Of a stretch of 64,000 bases of DNA, positions 10,699 to 22,410 are shown piece by piece. Made by a program: the position numbers and the translations under genes. Source of the stretch: Toxorhynchites rutilus septentrionalis. Lineage: Eukaryota; Arthropoda; Insecta; Diptera; Culicidae. The first letter of the stretch is position 1, and each line of letters starts with the position of its first letter. A model generated the notes under the pieces. It had not been told where the DNA came from and ran no database searches. It saw only the letters and a program-made list of their open reading frames with translations. The stretch lies in NCBI RefSeq assembly GCF_029784135.1, contig NC_073746.1, forward strand, positions 56,890,097 through 56,954,096, in the 5' to 3' direction.

Positions 10699-12242
10699 TT
10701 CAAGCGCTTATTTCTCAGTCATTTCTTGGTGAATTTACGAGATGTCGATCTATAATGCAATCGATTTGAACACTTCTTATTAACCCAATATAACATAGAT
10801 AATTATAAAATTTCCAAAAGCTCATGTTTTGCAGGCGTTGCAGTGAGAACTTCTAATTTCCCGAGTATTTGTGTGGATGGCAAGGCGTTCCCCTAGCACG
10901 GAATAATCGGTACAGTCTATGGTAGGAACAGACATTGCGATCTACACGAATGGAGCAGCCGACCAGGTTAGGGATTCTGACAATCCGAACATTGAAGACT
11001 ATTCCTTTTGGGACAAAGCGTATTAATCTTATTTGACCTTTTTTGGCAATGGAAAACAACATCCCATTCCACGAGGAGCTAATCGAGAAAATTGAAAATT
11101 CGGACCTTCCAATCATAGTTGATGTGTCTACCGAGCTGGGAACCATAAAAATTTTAGCTATTGTCGTTTGACTTTTTGATGAAAATAAGTTTCAGGTAAG
11201 GCATAGTTGTTAGTAGGGCGAGGTAAGAATCAGGATTCGCTGTCAGTGATGTGATTAGGAGTTTATCCATTTCTTTCTTCGCATAATAACCATGGATAAC
11301 AGCTATGGTTGTAATCCTTTTTAGGATCTTTGGACCCTCTGTTCTGGTTATCAATAGTTTTAGGTTGTTTTTCGGACATGCTACTATAGAGATCCGCCAT
11401 TGGCAGGCGCAGTTCATACCGATTGATTTATTTAGCATAACAAACTTCAATCAGGATATGTCCTTATCCTAAGCACATGCCTTCATCCCAATTTAATGTT
11501 CCCATTGCATTCGTTACAGTTATCCAGTTTTTGATTCTACGTTTTTATTCGTTGGCAGTTATCCTGTATGCTTCCATTACAAGCCTTACATTTTGTGTGT
11601 GCTCAAGAATGTGTTATGGTAAGGGTATTTAGGTAGCGCAGTGCAAACGAGCATGACAAATCCATACAGAATTTCTGGAAAAGAACTAAGATAAAAAGGT
11701 TTCTTAGGTCGAAAACATAGATTTTATTATGGTAACCACAGGACCATATTATGGTATACACATTCTAGTGTAAACAAGTCTGGGTACAAAAGAATATAAT
11801 ATGGATTAGTAAAACACTTGAAAATGACGAAAAAATAAAACGAACTTGATAAAACTGTAGAAATTTAAGAAAGCTGTGAATTTTTTGACTTCGGCAATAT
11901 CCAGTAATAACTGGAAGGATGGAAGTTCTGCGTATAACCAAAACAATTAAGATTGGCAAGATAGTTTTATAAACAAAGATAGTTATTGTACATCATTTTA
12001 TCATTTCGATCGCATCTCTTGAAGAAAAGGTATAGGAACCGCATTTCTGACGCAGGGCTACGAACTAGTAACTAGTAACTAGAACTATATTATATTATTA
12101 TCGATATTATTTCGAAGTGAAACGTAATTTGAGAATTAAATCTTCAGTAGAAATTTCGTTTTGTTGTATAATTAGTTTCATCTGTCTTGCTCGTTCCTTC
12201 GCAGAGCTAAATTTTGCAAGAATAAAAATCGTAAATCGTAAT
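10699..12242. other. Unassigned sequence
   Basis: No recognisable gene. Two minus-strand frames (10853-11146 and 11154-11450) lack known motifs. A short tandem ACTAGTA(A) run is present at 12064-12083. AT content rises after 11700. Confidence 0.4.
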
Positions 12243-13802
12243 GAACTATTTTTGACAAATTTTGTGGAACATCGAATTTTTATGAATTTTCGAAACTTCG
12301 AATTTTTGTATGTTAACAATCATTTTTAGCCACAAATTATGATTCCTGATGTGAAAAAAAAAGCTCATTATAAATCTCCTTCTAAATGCAGACATTCTCG
12401 AGATATTTTGAACTTATTTCTATCTATCTTTATCTAAACTTATTTCTAATTTATTGTCTTTTTTATAGTAAATATCCCCTTTTAATATGTTTGTCGTGTT
12501 ATACCGTCATGTTCATGAAATTTTATGAATTTTCTTATAACTTCCAACAACTTTTCCAAATACATCATCATGGTAAAAATATATGTTCAGGAGTTACGTT
12601 GAAAATCATTTGAACACATGTGGGTTAATATAAAAAATGTTTTTTTTTATCTTAATACAAACTTTTAACCACAACAACCTCATTCTCTTGCAAATAAGCT
12701 TTTATATTGTTAAGAAATGTGGACTGTTGTGTTTTAATGTAATCATGAGTAAGTAATTTTTCTATTTTTTCGCAAAAATACGATACAAATTCTTCCACCG
12801 GTTTTACAAGAGTTTCTATGTCGCATCGATCAGTAGAAATCCATTGTGCATAAGTGATTTCAATTAAATTGCGTTCCTGAAGCTCATCTAAAAACCAGTG
12901 TCCAAACTCGTCCATTGTTGGGCATTTTTTACATTCACGAAGGTAACAGTATTTTGATCTATTCGATATGTTACATAGTATTTTTTCCATATATTCTTTG
13001 CATTAAATGTTAAAGGAATATTTTTTGAGACTATGAAGCATAAGATTTACATTTTCATGGAATGTACAAACACAACGTTATGATTTCCTGAACTACTCAG
13101 CAATTTGCAATGCTTCGGACGCATTGATGCAAAAGAGCTAAATCCAGTTTGCAATTTGGATTAAGTTCCTTAAATCTGTTGAAAGTTTCCAGTAATGATG
13201 TTATTAATACCCCTTTTTTGATGTGTTGACGCTTCCCATCTTTGGCTACAGAAACATAGTCTCTTTCTCCATGTAATGATCGACTGATAACGTTGTCATT
13301 ATAAAATTCCGAAACATGATTTTTCACATCTTCACTTAAACTTGGTCATATTTGCTATGTGGTGTCGACAATACACCTTTTTCATTTGCCAGTTTTTTGG
13401 CTTGAATTGCCATATATTTGTTAATTCTTCTTCCATTTTTTGCACGGACCAAGACTTAGGCAAAACTGTTGAAATTCTAACTTTTTCTGATCTTGTTGTC
13501 TCTGTGTGGTCAAATTTCTCTTTGAGCTGATTGATAATCTCATCAAACTCTTTTGCCTTTTGTTTAAAGTTTTGGGAATCTTGCGAAGATGCTGAAACGA
13601 CTTAAACTATTGATGGTACTTCTTCTAAAGTATCTAAAAAGATATTGGCTACATTTAGAAGGAGATTTATAATGAGCTTTTTTGTTTTAAATCACATCAG
13701 AAATCATAATTTGTGGCTAAAAATGATTGTTAACATACAAAAATTAGAAGTTTCGGAAATTCATAAAAATTCGATGTTCCACAAAGTTTGTAAAAAATAG
13801 TT
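12243..13802. mobile_element. Long-TIR element with an uncharacterised protein
   Basis: About 150 bp at 12243-12391 is repeated in inverse at 13651-13802 with high identity. Shared blocks include TTTGTGGAACATCGAATTTT, TGTATGTTAACAATCATT, TTAGCCACAAATTATGATT and CATTATAAATCTCCTTCTAA. Between the arms lies a broken gene on the minus strand. Long inverted ends around one gene fit a class II DNA transposon of about 1.56 kb. The outermost boundary and target duplication are not resolved, because similarity fades outside the stated arms. Confidence 0.7.
12655..13620 (-). pseudogene. Broken gene of an uncharacterised invertebrate TE-linked family
   Basis: Read on the minus strand, the pieces appear in several frames. 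First comes an upstream segment with KSWSVQKMEEELTNIW and KKVYCRHHIA. Next is HVSEFYNDNVISR...RDYVSVAKDGKRQHIKKGVL, then MRPKHCKLLSSSGNHNVVFVH. Last is a 112-codon frame from ATG 12990 with CYLRECKKCPTMDE, QWISTDRCDIETLVKPVEEF and IKTQQSTFLNNIKAYLQENE. This order (DFVSV...KR, RPKHC, LxxCxxCP, QWxSTDR, KxQSxFLxxLKxxLxExE) matches, from memory, a dispersed family of uncharacterised insect and cnidarian proteins whose function I cannot name. At least two frameshifts and missing C-terminal sequence make this copy dead. The LxxCxxCP motif could bind metal (inference). Confidence 0.6.
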
Positions 13803-14890
13803 TTACCATCTTGGACCCATTTTTTAAATTTTCTACATGACTTTTATTTTATATGAAAAAATTAAAAAAATTAAAAAATATGTATTTTGGATATTGCAAA
13901 TTAATGTTTTTTTTTGTAAATAAAAAAAGAGTACTAATTTTTTTTCTCAGTGTATATTTTTTTCATGTTTAGACATCAATGCGCTATAACTGTTTCTAAG
14001 ACACTATTTCGGTACGACTCATAGTTTTTTAGATATAAATTATCAAAGATTTCTCCTACTAATATCGATACGCCCTTTTAAAAAGTTACGCTTGAGTCAA
14101 AAAATTCCCAATTGCTATGGAAAACTCATATTTCCTCCAACCCAAACGGAATACAAACTTTCATTCGAATCAAAAATACATGTTTTTAAAATCGGCATTT
14201 TTGGACGATTTCATTTGGAATTGCACTATGTCAAATCCGATCGGGTTCCGGAACATAGCTTAATATGTAGTCCATACATTGTAGCGTTTTTCGTAGCCAT
14301 GCTCCACCGGGTGCTCATGAACGGTGGGTTTTGACATCTGTAGCGAATCTACTAATTCGTGTGTCGCGTATCGAGGATTAATCATGATAAGTGTACCGAT
14401 TTGATTGTCATCAGTAACAGCATAGACTTTCCAGACAATCCAATCGAAGAATATTAAAAATTGTCAGATATCAATACAGAAAAACATTGCAAGAAACAAA
14501 TCTTCAAAGATACGGTCCGTGCACTCATGAAAAAAATTGTTGTTCGTTTCATTTTTCGGAAAACCGCGGGAGTTCTCGAAAAATAAAAACGAAGCAGTTT
14601 TGTCATCGAGAGCGAAAGCTGAATCGAAACCTGTACTTAAGTCGTGATTTTTATTATTGCAAAATTCCAAAATTTTTTTGTCTTTGGGTGTTTTCATCCT
14701 GTCATTCAATTTTTTGGAATAAATTGATCGATCTCAGTTCATGTGCGTTTCTTTCAGAATGTACATTTCAGGGAAAAAGTATAGCCATATGAAAAATATG
14801 AAAATATGACGGCCAGTTCAAAAAATCTTGTAAGCAGATCTCATTGAATTTTTCCTAAAAACATGTATGGATGTTTTACTTAAAAAAATA
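13803..14890. other. Unassigned AT-rich sequence
   Basis: A/T homopolymer-rich to about 13950, then mixed. No recognised gene. A segment near 13960-14060 has the look of a dispersed repeat, but no second copy is present in this window. Confidence 0.4.
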
Positions 14891-14965
14891 TTCCACGTGT
14901 CCACGTGGGCATTATCTAAACCCCCTCCCCCCTCACCGTTGACAGGCATGGACATTTTCGTGACC
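14891..14965. repeat. Fragment related to the GGGGCTATCCAC element
   Basis: CCACGTGTCCACGTGGG, a C-rich run and CTCACCGTTGACAGGCATGG correspond to the terminal region of the element at 60408-61491 (CTCACCGAGGACAAGCGTGG and a C-rich run before CCACGTGG). Only this short piece is visible. Confidence 0.5.
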
Positions 14966-15318
14966 CCTACAAAAAATATTTTCATGAACAAGGAGGTTTG
15001 GTTTGGTTATTCAAGACTGCATTGCAAATATGCTTTCTGACTATCATAATATGATTATCAGAGTGGAAAAACGTTCGACTGGAAGTCATGATCGTTTTTC
15101 AAAACGTAGTGAAATCAAAGAATGTTGGAGAAAAACATCATTTCAGTAAGTCAAAACAGAAGAGCCGAGCACTACTTTATAATTAGTAGTCTTTCTTTCT
15201 GTAGTAAGGAGTAAATGTATTCGATAATCAATTTGATTCAACGAACCCTGATTTTTATTGGACCATAGAATGACCAGACTAATAAAATTGAGATTCTTGC
15301 TCCAACCAAAGTCGGTCT

Positions 15319-15510
15319 CTAATTAACGCTAATGACACCAACAAGAGCATAATTATTACTTCTCAAAACGCTACTGCCGCCATCGCCAAATACACCAGCC
15401 AAACCTTGACACACAGTCATGAAGTTCATATCCACAACACATCGGCCAGCATAGCTACCGTCCAAAAGCACAATCTTGCCATAATTTAAAATATGCGATA
15501 CGCAGTTGCG
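15319..15510 (-). other. Open frame, weak serine-protease-homologue look
   Basis: A minus-strand frame with no upstream ATG ends in VFGDGGSSVLRSNNYALVGV and a stop at 15319. The spacing of a GDGG-S block and LVGVIS faintly recalls the end of serine protease homologues, in which GDSGGP has become GDGGSP. No His or Asp motif, cysteine pattern or splice context supports this, so it is only a lead. Confidence 0.15.
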
Positions 15511-15556
15511 CAAAAAGTGCGTTCAGCAAGCAAACAAATTGAATGGCTGAGTTCCA

Positions 15557-15600
15557 CAGCTGGCAGCTGGCAGGTGACCGGAGGGTAGGTATTTAAAATA
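15557..15600 (+). promoter_or_regulatory. Three spaced E-boxes followed by a TATA-like box
   Basis: CAGCTG (15557), CAGCTG (15564) and CAGGTG (15571) start exactly 7 bp apart. TATTTAAAATA follows at 15590-15600. E-boxes of these forms bind bHLH activators, and the TATA-like box would place a start near 15625. No recognisable coding exon follows. This is a candidate proximal promoter or enhancer, not a demonstrated one. Confidence 0.3.
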
Positions 15601-18170
15601 CTCTCGCATACAAACCCTCGCGAAAAAGCATTCGACGACGGCATGCAGATCTTCTCGTTGGTCATAAAGTCCTCCTCATAGACGACTTAATTGCAACGCA
15701 TTCATTTCGGATCACGATCTCCACTGATTTTTGTTTATTTGCTTGCTCAGGTTGGCATTAATTAGCGTGGAAGCTTCTTTGTTCATTATCGTCATTTGAG
15801 ATAATTATCCTATTTGTTTTGAATTGGAAATTGCTTCCCTAATTCGTTCAACTCGGCTTGTTGCCGAGTTGCTAGAAGTGTTAATTGTTTTCGATGAAAT
15901 GCGTATTACACTCTAGCTGGCGTCTGATGAATGACTGCATTAACAGCAATAGCAACTTGAGTGCTTTGAAACATTTTATTGTTGGGAAATACAAATATTT
16001 TGCGTGATCAGACCTCTCACAGAGTCGGATAAACTCAATTACACCAATTTGGAGGAGCCGCTACCAGAGCCGAGTTGTATGCCAAAAATGTGCGAAAATT
16101 ACGCCACACTTGTAGAAAACTCGTTAGCGCACAAACCGTCAAGCAATGTGACAGCTGAAAGGAGGAAAAAAACGGCATTACCTTGCCGGAGTTTGGACCG
16201 TAGTTGCTCAGAGTGGTACCCTTCGGTGCAACACATCATTAGCGTGCGACAGTGTCTACCGGTCTGCGTCAAGCCCAGTTCCTCAACTAGAGTGCGAAAA
16301 AATCGGGCACTTGTTCCTTCGCGCTTTTTTATTGCGCTCAACTAATTCGACAACCTTCGTCTCTAAGTCCCAAGTCAAGACTAAGCCTCTAAACGACCAA
16401 CTTGTCGTTCTGGAGCACTAAATGGAACGTGGGACAATGTCCATCATCAGCTCTACAATGATTAATAATAGTAATAACAATGCTATTTCGGAATATGCCC
16501 TTGGCTGATCGAAGTACCATATCTCTAATCACCCCATTATTGATTGATTGTGCGATCGGAGTTTCTAGGAGCCATTTTTAACGCGAATCAATTTGCCATT
16601 TAGTATGCGAATGGCCTATCGAAAATGCCACCGATGGAGACCGGTAAAGAACAAGTCGTCAAACGACAAATAATCGTACAACACCCATCACCTAACAAGG
16701 TTAAGTTATTAATAATTACTGTGGAAATTGATTGTATAGTTTACTTGGGGCCGAATTCGGCGAATCAAGCTGTCCAAGTTGTGTACGTGCGTGTGTGCTA
16801 AAAATGGTGCGTAGTTTTATTGACCATTATTGATAGAGTCGCGAACACACCCACTGTCCGTCGAAATTGTCTGCCACAGCGAACGCTAGCCGGTTTTGGA
16901 CATAAGTGTGCAAAAATAACTAATCTTTCGACCGCTCAGCTGAATGGAAAATGATGGAGCGACCTCCCGTTGCAAATGTGATGATTGGTGATGTTACGAT
17001 TGGTTATGGTTGATCTTGAAAACGAAATTATTTGTATCGTATTTGACTCCGGCAAAATGAAATTAATCATGCAAACAAAAAAAAAACACCCCGCTCAGAA
17101 TTGACACTCGACTGGAGGCGAGGGCTGTGGGGAAACATGCGTAAAATAATAACGGAGAAAGTCTGTCGCCTTTAAAGGAATTGTAGTAATCAGCATCTGA
17201 GTCAATAGATGATTAATCAAAAATAGCGAAATACATCCTTCACCTTTCCCTCCGGCAGGATGATTAACGAAAGTATATTCGTCATTCCATTGAAGTTAAA
17301 TGAAATTCCATATGACCAATATTCAAAACAAAAAAATCAATACAATGTAATTGAATCGATCGAATCAAACAATCATTCAAACTCAATTACATATTTTCAA
17401 AAACACCGTTGATAGCCTCCTAGAGCAAATAATTATTACATGATCCCATAATCGCTGAAGAAAAAACACAGAGAGGAAACCCAATTTAGCAATTCTAGCC
17501 AATTGCACAAATTCGTTCAAACGAACATTTCTTTTAAATCTTTCAACATATCTTCAACCCCAGGTGCTACACAATCATAAATCAATTGGGGGGAGCCAAG
17601 GGGGTGCACCGACTTCAATCAGCAACAATGTAAATGATCGGTATTTTGCCCCGCGCAGAGATCTGCATCTGCCACAATCACGACTCTTATCTATATGTGT
17701 CTTCGGTGCTCAGGTCCCCTTCCAACAAGCTCGAACAAACATCTAAACATAACAGCGGACCTCCCGCAGATCGCTGGCAGTGGTGGTCCACTCCGAGTAT
17801 GAACTGAAACGGCCCCTTTCCGTTGGCGATTTACGATCCAAAGTTTTTCACCAAGTCACCTCTCAGTGACAGTGACTTGAAATCACTCGATTGACCAACC
17901 TTGTCGGTGGACGAGTGGAAATCTCATTTGGGACTATGAAGTCGCGCAACCCATACACCGGACTATGGTGCCGACAGGCCGCGACCAGTATTGGCATGAA
18001 GTTATGAAATGAAATCTAGTTCAGTAGGTATGGTGAAGTCTAGAGGAAAAATAGGCTGCACAAAGATGCTGTTTCGAATTTTCCCTATCTTTTTATTCCA
18101 TAACTGTCATCTAATTGTTTGTTGCACAGTAGAAATAACAATCGAATCCTAGCGATAGTTACAATGCGGG
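15601..18170. other. Unassigned, compositionally mixed, possibly unique DNA
   Basis: No transposon, RNA gene or recognised protein. Base composition is more even than in the flanks, especially at 15900-16450 and 17550-18000. A 113-codon plus-strand frame at 16004-16345 has no ATG start and no motif. This is the longest stretch here without visible repeats and could include regulatory or exon sequence. Confidence 0.4.
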
Positions 18171-18295
18171 TTTGTTCAAAATTTGTAAATTTCTGCATTG
18201 CGCCGTGATTTTAAATCCGGACACTTTTTTATTCATGATTTGAATTCAGGACGCGCTTGTTTTTAATTCCGGACACTCTTATGCAACTCCTTCAA
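18171..18295. repeat. Repeated TCCGGACAC motif
   Basis: ATTTTAAATCCGGACAC (about 18209) and TTTTTAATTCCGGACAC (about 18261) are two near-identical blocks 52 bp apart, with a related TTGAATTCAGGAC between them. They may be subterminal repeats of an unidentified element. Confidence 0.35.
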
Positions 18296-19439
18296 TAAGA
18301 AATGTCAGCGTTTACATCTACATCATGTGTTTGGAAGTTGAGAAAAAACGGTACAATGCTTGGCACTCCACTAATTGGACCAATGATAAAGGAGTGTGGG
18401 GCAACGGCGCGCACGGGGCAAAAATTCGTATTGGTAAATAATACGAGCATAAAAATCTGTCAACACTGTCAACAGCACTAGTCAGCTTTCAACGTCATTT
18501 TTGTATATCTCTACATGAAAAGAACGCTATGGCCATAATAACAAAAAATAGAACGCCAACTTCGGATTCATATAATCTGGAAGTTTGCAAATATGTCGAA
18601 ATCACGCCTCAAAACGTGTTCGTCTTTTCTACCAGCTGATCCATCTTTTATCGAACATTCAGTAACAGCATATTGAAAATAACATTCTGAGTTTACTTGA
18701 AACTAACTGGCGAATGTTGACCTGATGCAGAAATAGCGATTGCAGTTTCAATAAATTACGCATCACACATTATTTATCCGATGTGGTCAATAGATAACAA
18801 TCATTTCGGTACGGACCCATTCCAGAGGGCGCGATAACGTTTTGACTTACCAGAAAAACGTTTTATCACATTTTCATTATCAAATAAATAAATGACACTA
18901 TTGTAAATTTGAGATAATTTTCTACGAGAATCATCAGCTGGAAAATATCTTATGGTTAAAGTCGTTCCTTGTCGGTCAAATACTTTTGTGAGTTAACAAA
19001 AAATCTGAATTGTTTGTTAACTCACGGCACTGTTTCAAAACATAAAAATTCAATGAATGAGAGGAAGGGTTATTTTCTGTTATCGAATTGTTAAACAATT
19101 TTTTTTGCAGTGCTGTTTCAAAACTTAAAAATTCAATGAATGAAAGGAAGGGTTATTATTTACTCATCTTCATAAGATACAATCAATTATTCTTTCATTA
19201 TGAACACATCGATTTGTTCTCGATTTGAAAAAGCTTCATGAAGAACATTTTTTGTCCATCATTCTCGTTTCTTACTCGTATACTTTTATTGGGTTGCCAT
19301 CACTGATTATGACCAACTCGAAACGTTGATCGTCGTCGTCGTCGTCGAAACGATCTATTATAATCCTCGATAGAAGAAGGAACCAATAATTTAATCTCAA
19401 TATTCTTCAGGAAAATTTGTGTTGACAACTGTATTCAAT
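18296..19439. other. Unassigned; local duplication and a GTC microsatellite
   Basis: A 44 bp block beginning CTGTTTCAAAAC and ending GGGTTATT occurs at about 19029 and again at about 19112, a recent local duplication. A (GTC)n run lies at 19329-19348. No gene is recognised. Confidence 0.45.
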
Positions 19440-19640
19440 TTGTGAAATTTTTTATAGTTTGGTTTAAAGGAGACAAACTCTTATCTATAGTTTTATACTA
19501 ATATGTACAAACATTTTTTCCTTAAGTCTGTGATTATGAAGGTGGGGAACCGATTACTCGCGGTCGACTCGAGCTTAGAAGGGTGACATATTTTCTTCAG
19601 GAGAACGCTGGGATATGAGGCTATTGCAATGTATTCAATT
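19440..19640 (-). repeat. LINE-type 3' end, old copy
   Basis: On the minus strand this matches the 3' end repeats at 25555-25891 and 42582-42875. Shared blocks are CATATCCCA, GTGACATATTTTC or its complement, GAGTAATCGGTT and the TTTAAACC-like end. The poly(A) tail is absent. It is a decayed non-LTR retrotransposon 3' fragment. Confidence 0.55.
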
Positions 19641-19837
19641 AAAAGATCAATTTTGAAGTATATCATTATCAAAATGATTTTGTTGTGTTAATGGTAATCA
19701 CGTGGCTGTGGCTAAAAAATGGTGTGTGGTGAAAAATACTCTTTCATTGATTTTTCATTGGTGTGTAAAAAATAGGTTACCACGGTTACCAAGATATGTT
19801 CGTGTGAGGTGTGATATGTGAATAGGGTGAATGATTT

Positions 19838-20350
19838 TGGTTTGTCCGAGTTAGGGTGGTTTCACGTAACTAGTAAATGAAAATCACATATAATCAAGAC
19901 GAGTTTGGGTTTGTTGAAAAGCCCCATGTCTCTAGTTACTAATCATACCATAAGGCGTTCAAAGATTCCAAATTTTTATCTTTTTTAGCTTTTTCAAAGC
20001 AAAATTATGATCACGGTATGTCCATCTCAATCATGGTTTATCCGGAAAATGATCATGGTTTGTCCGGTTTTAGAAATCACTATTTTTGAAGGAATAAATT
20101 AGAATTTTCAAGTCGATGTTACATTTCTCATTGCTTGAGTTCACTGTCATCATATTGATCCATTCATAATTTAGGCTTTCTTCAGAATATTGCCTTTTCT
20201 TGGGCATTTTAAAGGTGATCAGCACTCCACACAGAGAAACTTTATTTTGGCTACGCACGAAAGTTAACATAAAAAAGCGTGCAAAACGGCTGCCACATTA
20301 ACATTATAGACAAACCAACATCAGCGTATTGAACAAACCATGATCAGAAT
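19838..20350 (-). mobile_element. Pogo-like non-autonomous element
   Basis: GGTTTGTCC and ATCATGGTTTGTCCG motifs occur at about 19840, 20030 and 20052, and in inverse form at about 20310-20345 (GACAAACC, AACAAACCATGATCA). Between them the minus strand has an ATG at 20207 starting MPKKRQYSEESLNYE. This resembles the opening of the pogo/CENP-B helix-turn-helix (MPxKRxYSEExL), but the similarity then stops. I read this as an internally deleted pogo-superfamily derivative. The family link is inferred from about 12 residues only. Confidence 0.4.
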
Positions 20351-20539
20351 TGAAGTCATCGAGGTGCGTTAATCATATGATTCAGATGCATAAATCTGAT
20401 CCAAAAGGTGTGTAAGCATAATGTTTACATTATTTGTAAGTGTTATAATCAAGAAAAGGTCTGAATACTTACCAAATAAACCTCTGGTGGTTGATTGAAA
20501 GTTAGCTCAAACTAGGGGCGATTGACACCAATAGAATGG

Positions 20540-20739
20540 AAACTATGTTTTATCAATACAGAAACCAGATCATGTACACCAGTGATCAGATAATGTGGAA
20601 GCCATAACCAAAACAAAAGTGCATGAGCTTATCATCCACTGACGAATTCGGGGAAGGCCTATAGATTTACTATGGAGCTTGCTTTCGCGGTTAATCCGAA
20701 CCGCGGATCATCCGCTCGCGGATAATTGGGGTTCCACTG
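20540..20739. mobile_element. Pogo-type MITE, left-truncated copy
   Basis: This matches the right two thirds of the complete MITE at 26028-26356. Shared blocks include AACTATGTTTTATCAA, GATCAGATAATGTG, CCTATAGATT, CGCGGATAATTGGGGTTCCA and CTG, followed by TA at 20740-20741. The left TIR is missing. Confidence 0.75.
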
Positions 20740-21129
20740 TATTATTCATCCAATCTGTGATCTGTAACTACAGGTTTTTGAGGTCCACGGGAGCCACTGC
20801 AACGCATTCCAGATAAATCGTTTTTGAATTCATTCATTTAGTGTTACTTGCACAGCATGATACGAAGCCCAGCACACTGCGAACCAGAGAGTAGTACAGA
20901 TATAAAATTGATAACTGAAGCTTACTTCTCTGTCTAAAAGCTGTTGAAAACCCTGGATAGAGCTTACTTGTCAAGGCCATGATCCATTCATCGAATGCTC
21001 GAAGCTATCCAGTGTTTGCCTTCGGCTGAAGGTTATAAATTTACATTTGGTTCGGTAGAGTTCTAAATCATCAAGAAATTGCAGCTGCTCATATGATCGT
21101 ACACATCATTCATGAACAGTACCAAGATG

Positions 21130-21400
21130 AGAGAAATCCAGTGTGGTAGGAGAAATGCATTGTATGTAGCATCGTGAACCTCCATGAAAGCTTTACTGGG
21201 CGAAAAGTACGATTCTGTCCAGCGAACGATTCACGAAGGAAGACCGCACTTTATGATAACAAGATCGTGCGGAACTTTGTCAAACACCTTTGAGAAGTCG
21301 ATGTACATAGCATCAACTTGTTGACGCTTCTCAATGGAACCAACCAATGGAAGGTTATTGGATTGGTGATGGTGGAGCGTTTCTTCCTAAACCCTTGCAG
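21130..21400 (-). pseudogene. Non-LTR retrotransposon reverse transcriptase fragment
   Basis: On the minus strand QGFRKKRSTITN (about 21398-21360) is followed, after a frameshift, by SIEKRQQVDAMYIDFSKVFD and KVPHDLVIIKCGLP (about 21338-21237). These match RT motifs of Jockey/I-type LINEs: the HGFRxxRST region and the VDAIYLDFSKAFDxVPH catalytic region. Further downstream the minus strand reads LVLFMNDVYDHMSSCNFL, corresponding to the GPxLFxLYxNDL region, and then degrades before the expected ADD motif. Frameshifts and stops show a dead copy. Neither endonuclease nor gag sequence is visible nearby. Confidence 0.8.
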
Positions 21401-22309
21401 CACTACGATGTTAATGATCCTGACGGATACAGCTCTGATGAAACAAAAGAATCAAAAGATCTTGTGCATCCACCATGGTCCTAGCCTACGACGCTTGAAG
21501 ACTTCCAAGAGAGCTCGGTTGAGATGATTCTCGAAATATCGTTATGGTTTCGCTAAAAATTTGGAATTGAAAAAAAAAGGAATCAATCAATCTCGGTGTA
21601 TAACTATCTTCATCAAAACCATATGCTAAGCCACACTGCAAGGAAAGCCATACCTTTGTTATCGTTGTAATAATTTTGTTAAATAAGTTGAGTTATAATC
21701 AATAAATAAAAAAAAAATCTATCATGAAATGACCGAGCCAATGAAAATTCGAAATTGGCCAATTTTTGTGACATGATGCAGTTATTTTTTTCAATTTGTA
21801 CTCTCAATATGTTCCAGAAAGACATAATCCTACGTCAAAAAACAAGAGCTCCAAACGAGGTTTTTCTTTCATATCCTTTCTGGAAGGTTGCCAAGATATT
21901 GAAGGCTAACTTCGAACCGTTTCGATCACTTAAGGAAGGAAAGTGTTTACTAAGTAAAAATAAAAGTGCAGCATAAGAAGCTCAACTAAGTACATTTGTA
22001 GGGGGTTGTGTCCAGAACATGTCCGCATTGTCGACGTAAGAATAGGAAATTATTTCATTCAATTTGCTCGTTTATCACTTCGAATATTATTTCAGAATAC
22101 ATCGATTTTTTTCAGATTAACTCTTTGGTACACCCAAACTAGCGTTGGCAGAAAACATGTCATGTTTGGAAGAAAAGATGCCATTTCCTGTGCATGAGAG
22201 TCAAATGCGCAAATAATAAGTTATTTTAAAAGCTTAAAAATTGTTTGTATGTATGCGAGCAGACATCTCTTTCTGTTTTCTTTTCTCTTTTCATTTGGGA
22301 TTGTGCAAA
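21401..22309. other. Unassigned; A-tailed end near 21717
   Basis: A plus-strand stretch ending AATCAATAAATA and a run of A (about 21708-21717) could be the 3' end of a small non-LTR element. CCTACGTCAAA occurs at 21829-21839 and GGTTGTGTCC at about 22003, both shared with other repeats here. No host gene is seen. Confidence 0.35.
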
Positions 22310-22410
22310 AAAAAAGGTCCATACGACGTCAATGGGGATCGAACCAAGGTCGGCTGGAATGCAAAGTTACTTTACACGACCACGCTATCCATATAGCTGC
22401 CAGCGCTATT
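22310..22410 (-). repeat. tRNA-derived sequence (SINE head or tRNA pseudogene)
   Basis: On the minus strand the sequence from about 22404 downward contains TATGGATAGCGTGGTCG (A-box-like), then GGTTCGATCCC about 35 bp later, which is a consensus Pol III B box. The acceptor and T stems do not pair well enough for a functional tRNA, so a SINE head or tRNA relic is more likely. No second copy is present in the window. Confidence 0.5.

Noticed and set aside
16004..16345. 113-codon plus-strand frame as a gene
   Set aside because: No ATG at its start, no motif, and an overlapping frame of similar length on the other strand. Not supported as coding.
22310..22410. Functional tRNA gene
   Set aside because: A/B boxes are present, but the acceptor and T stems do not pair properly.
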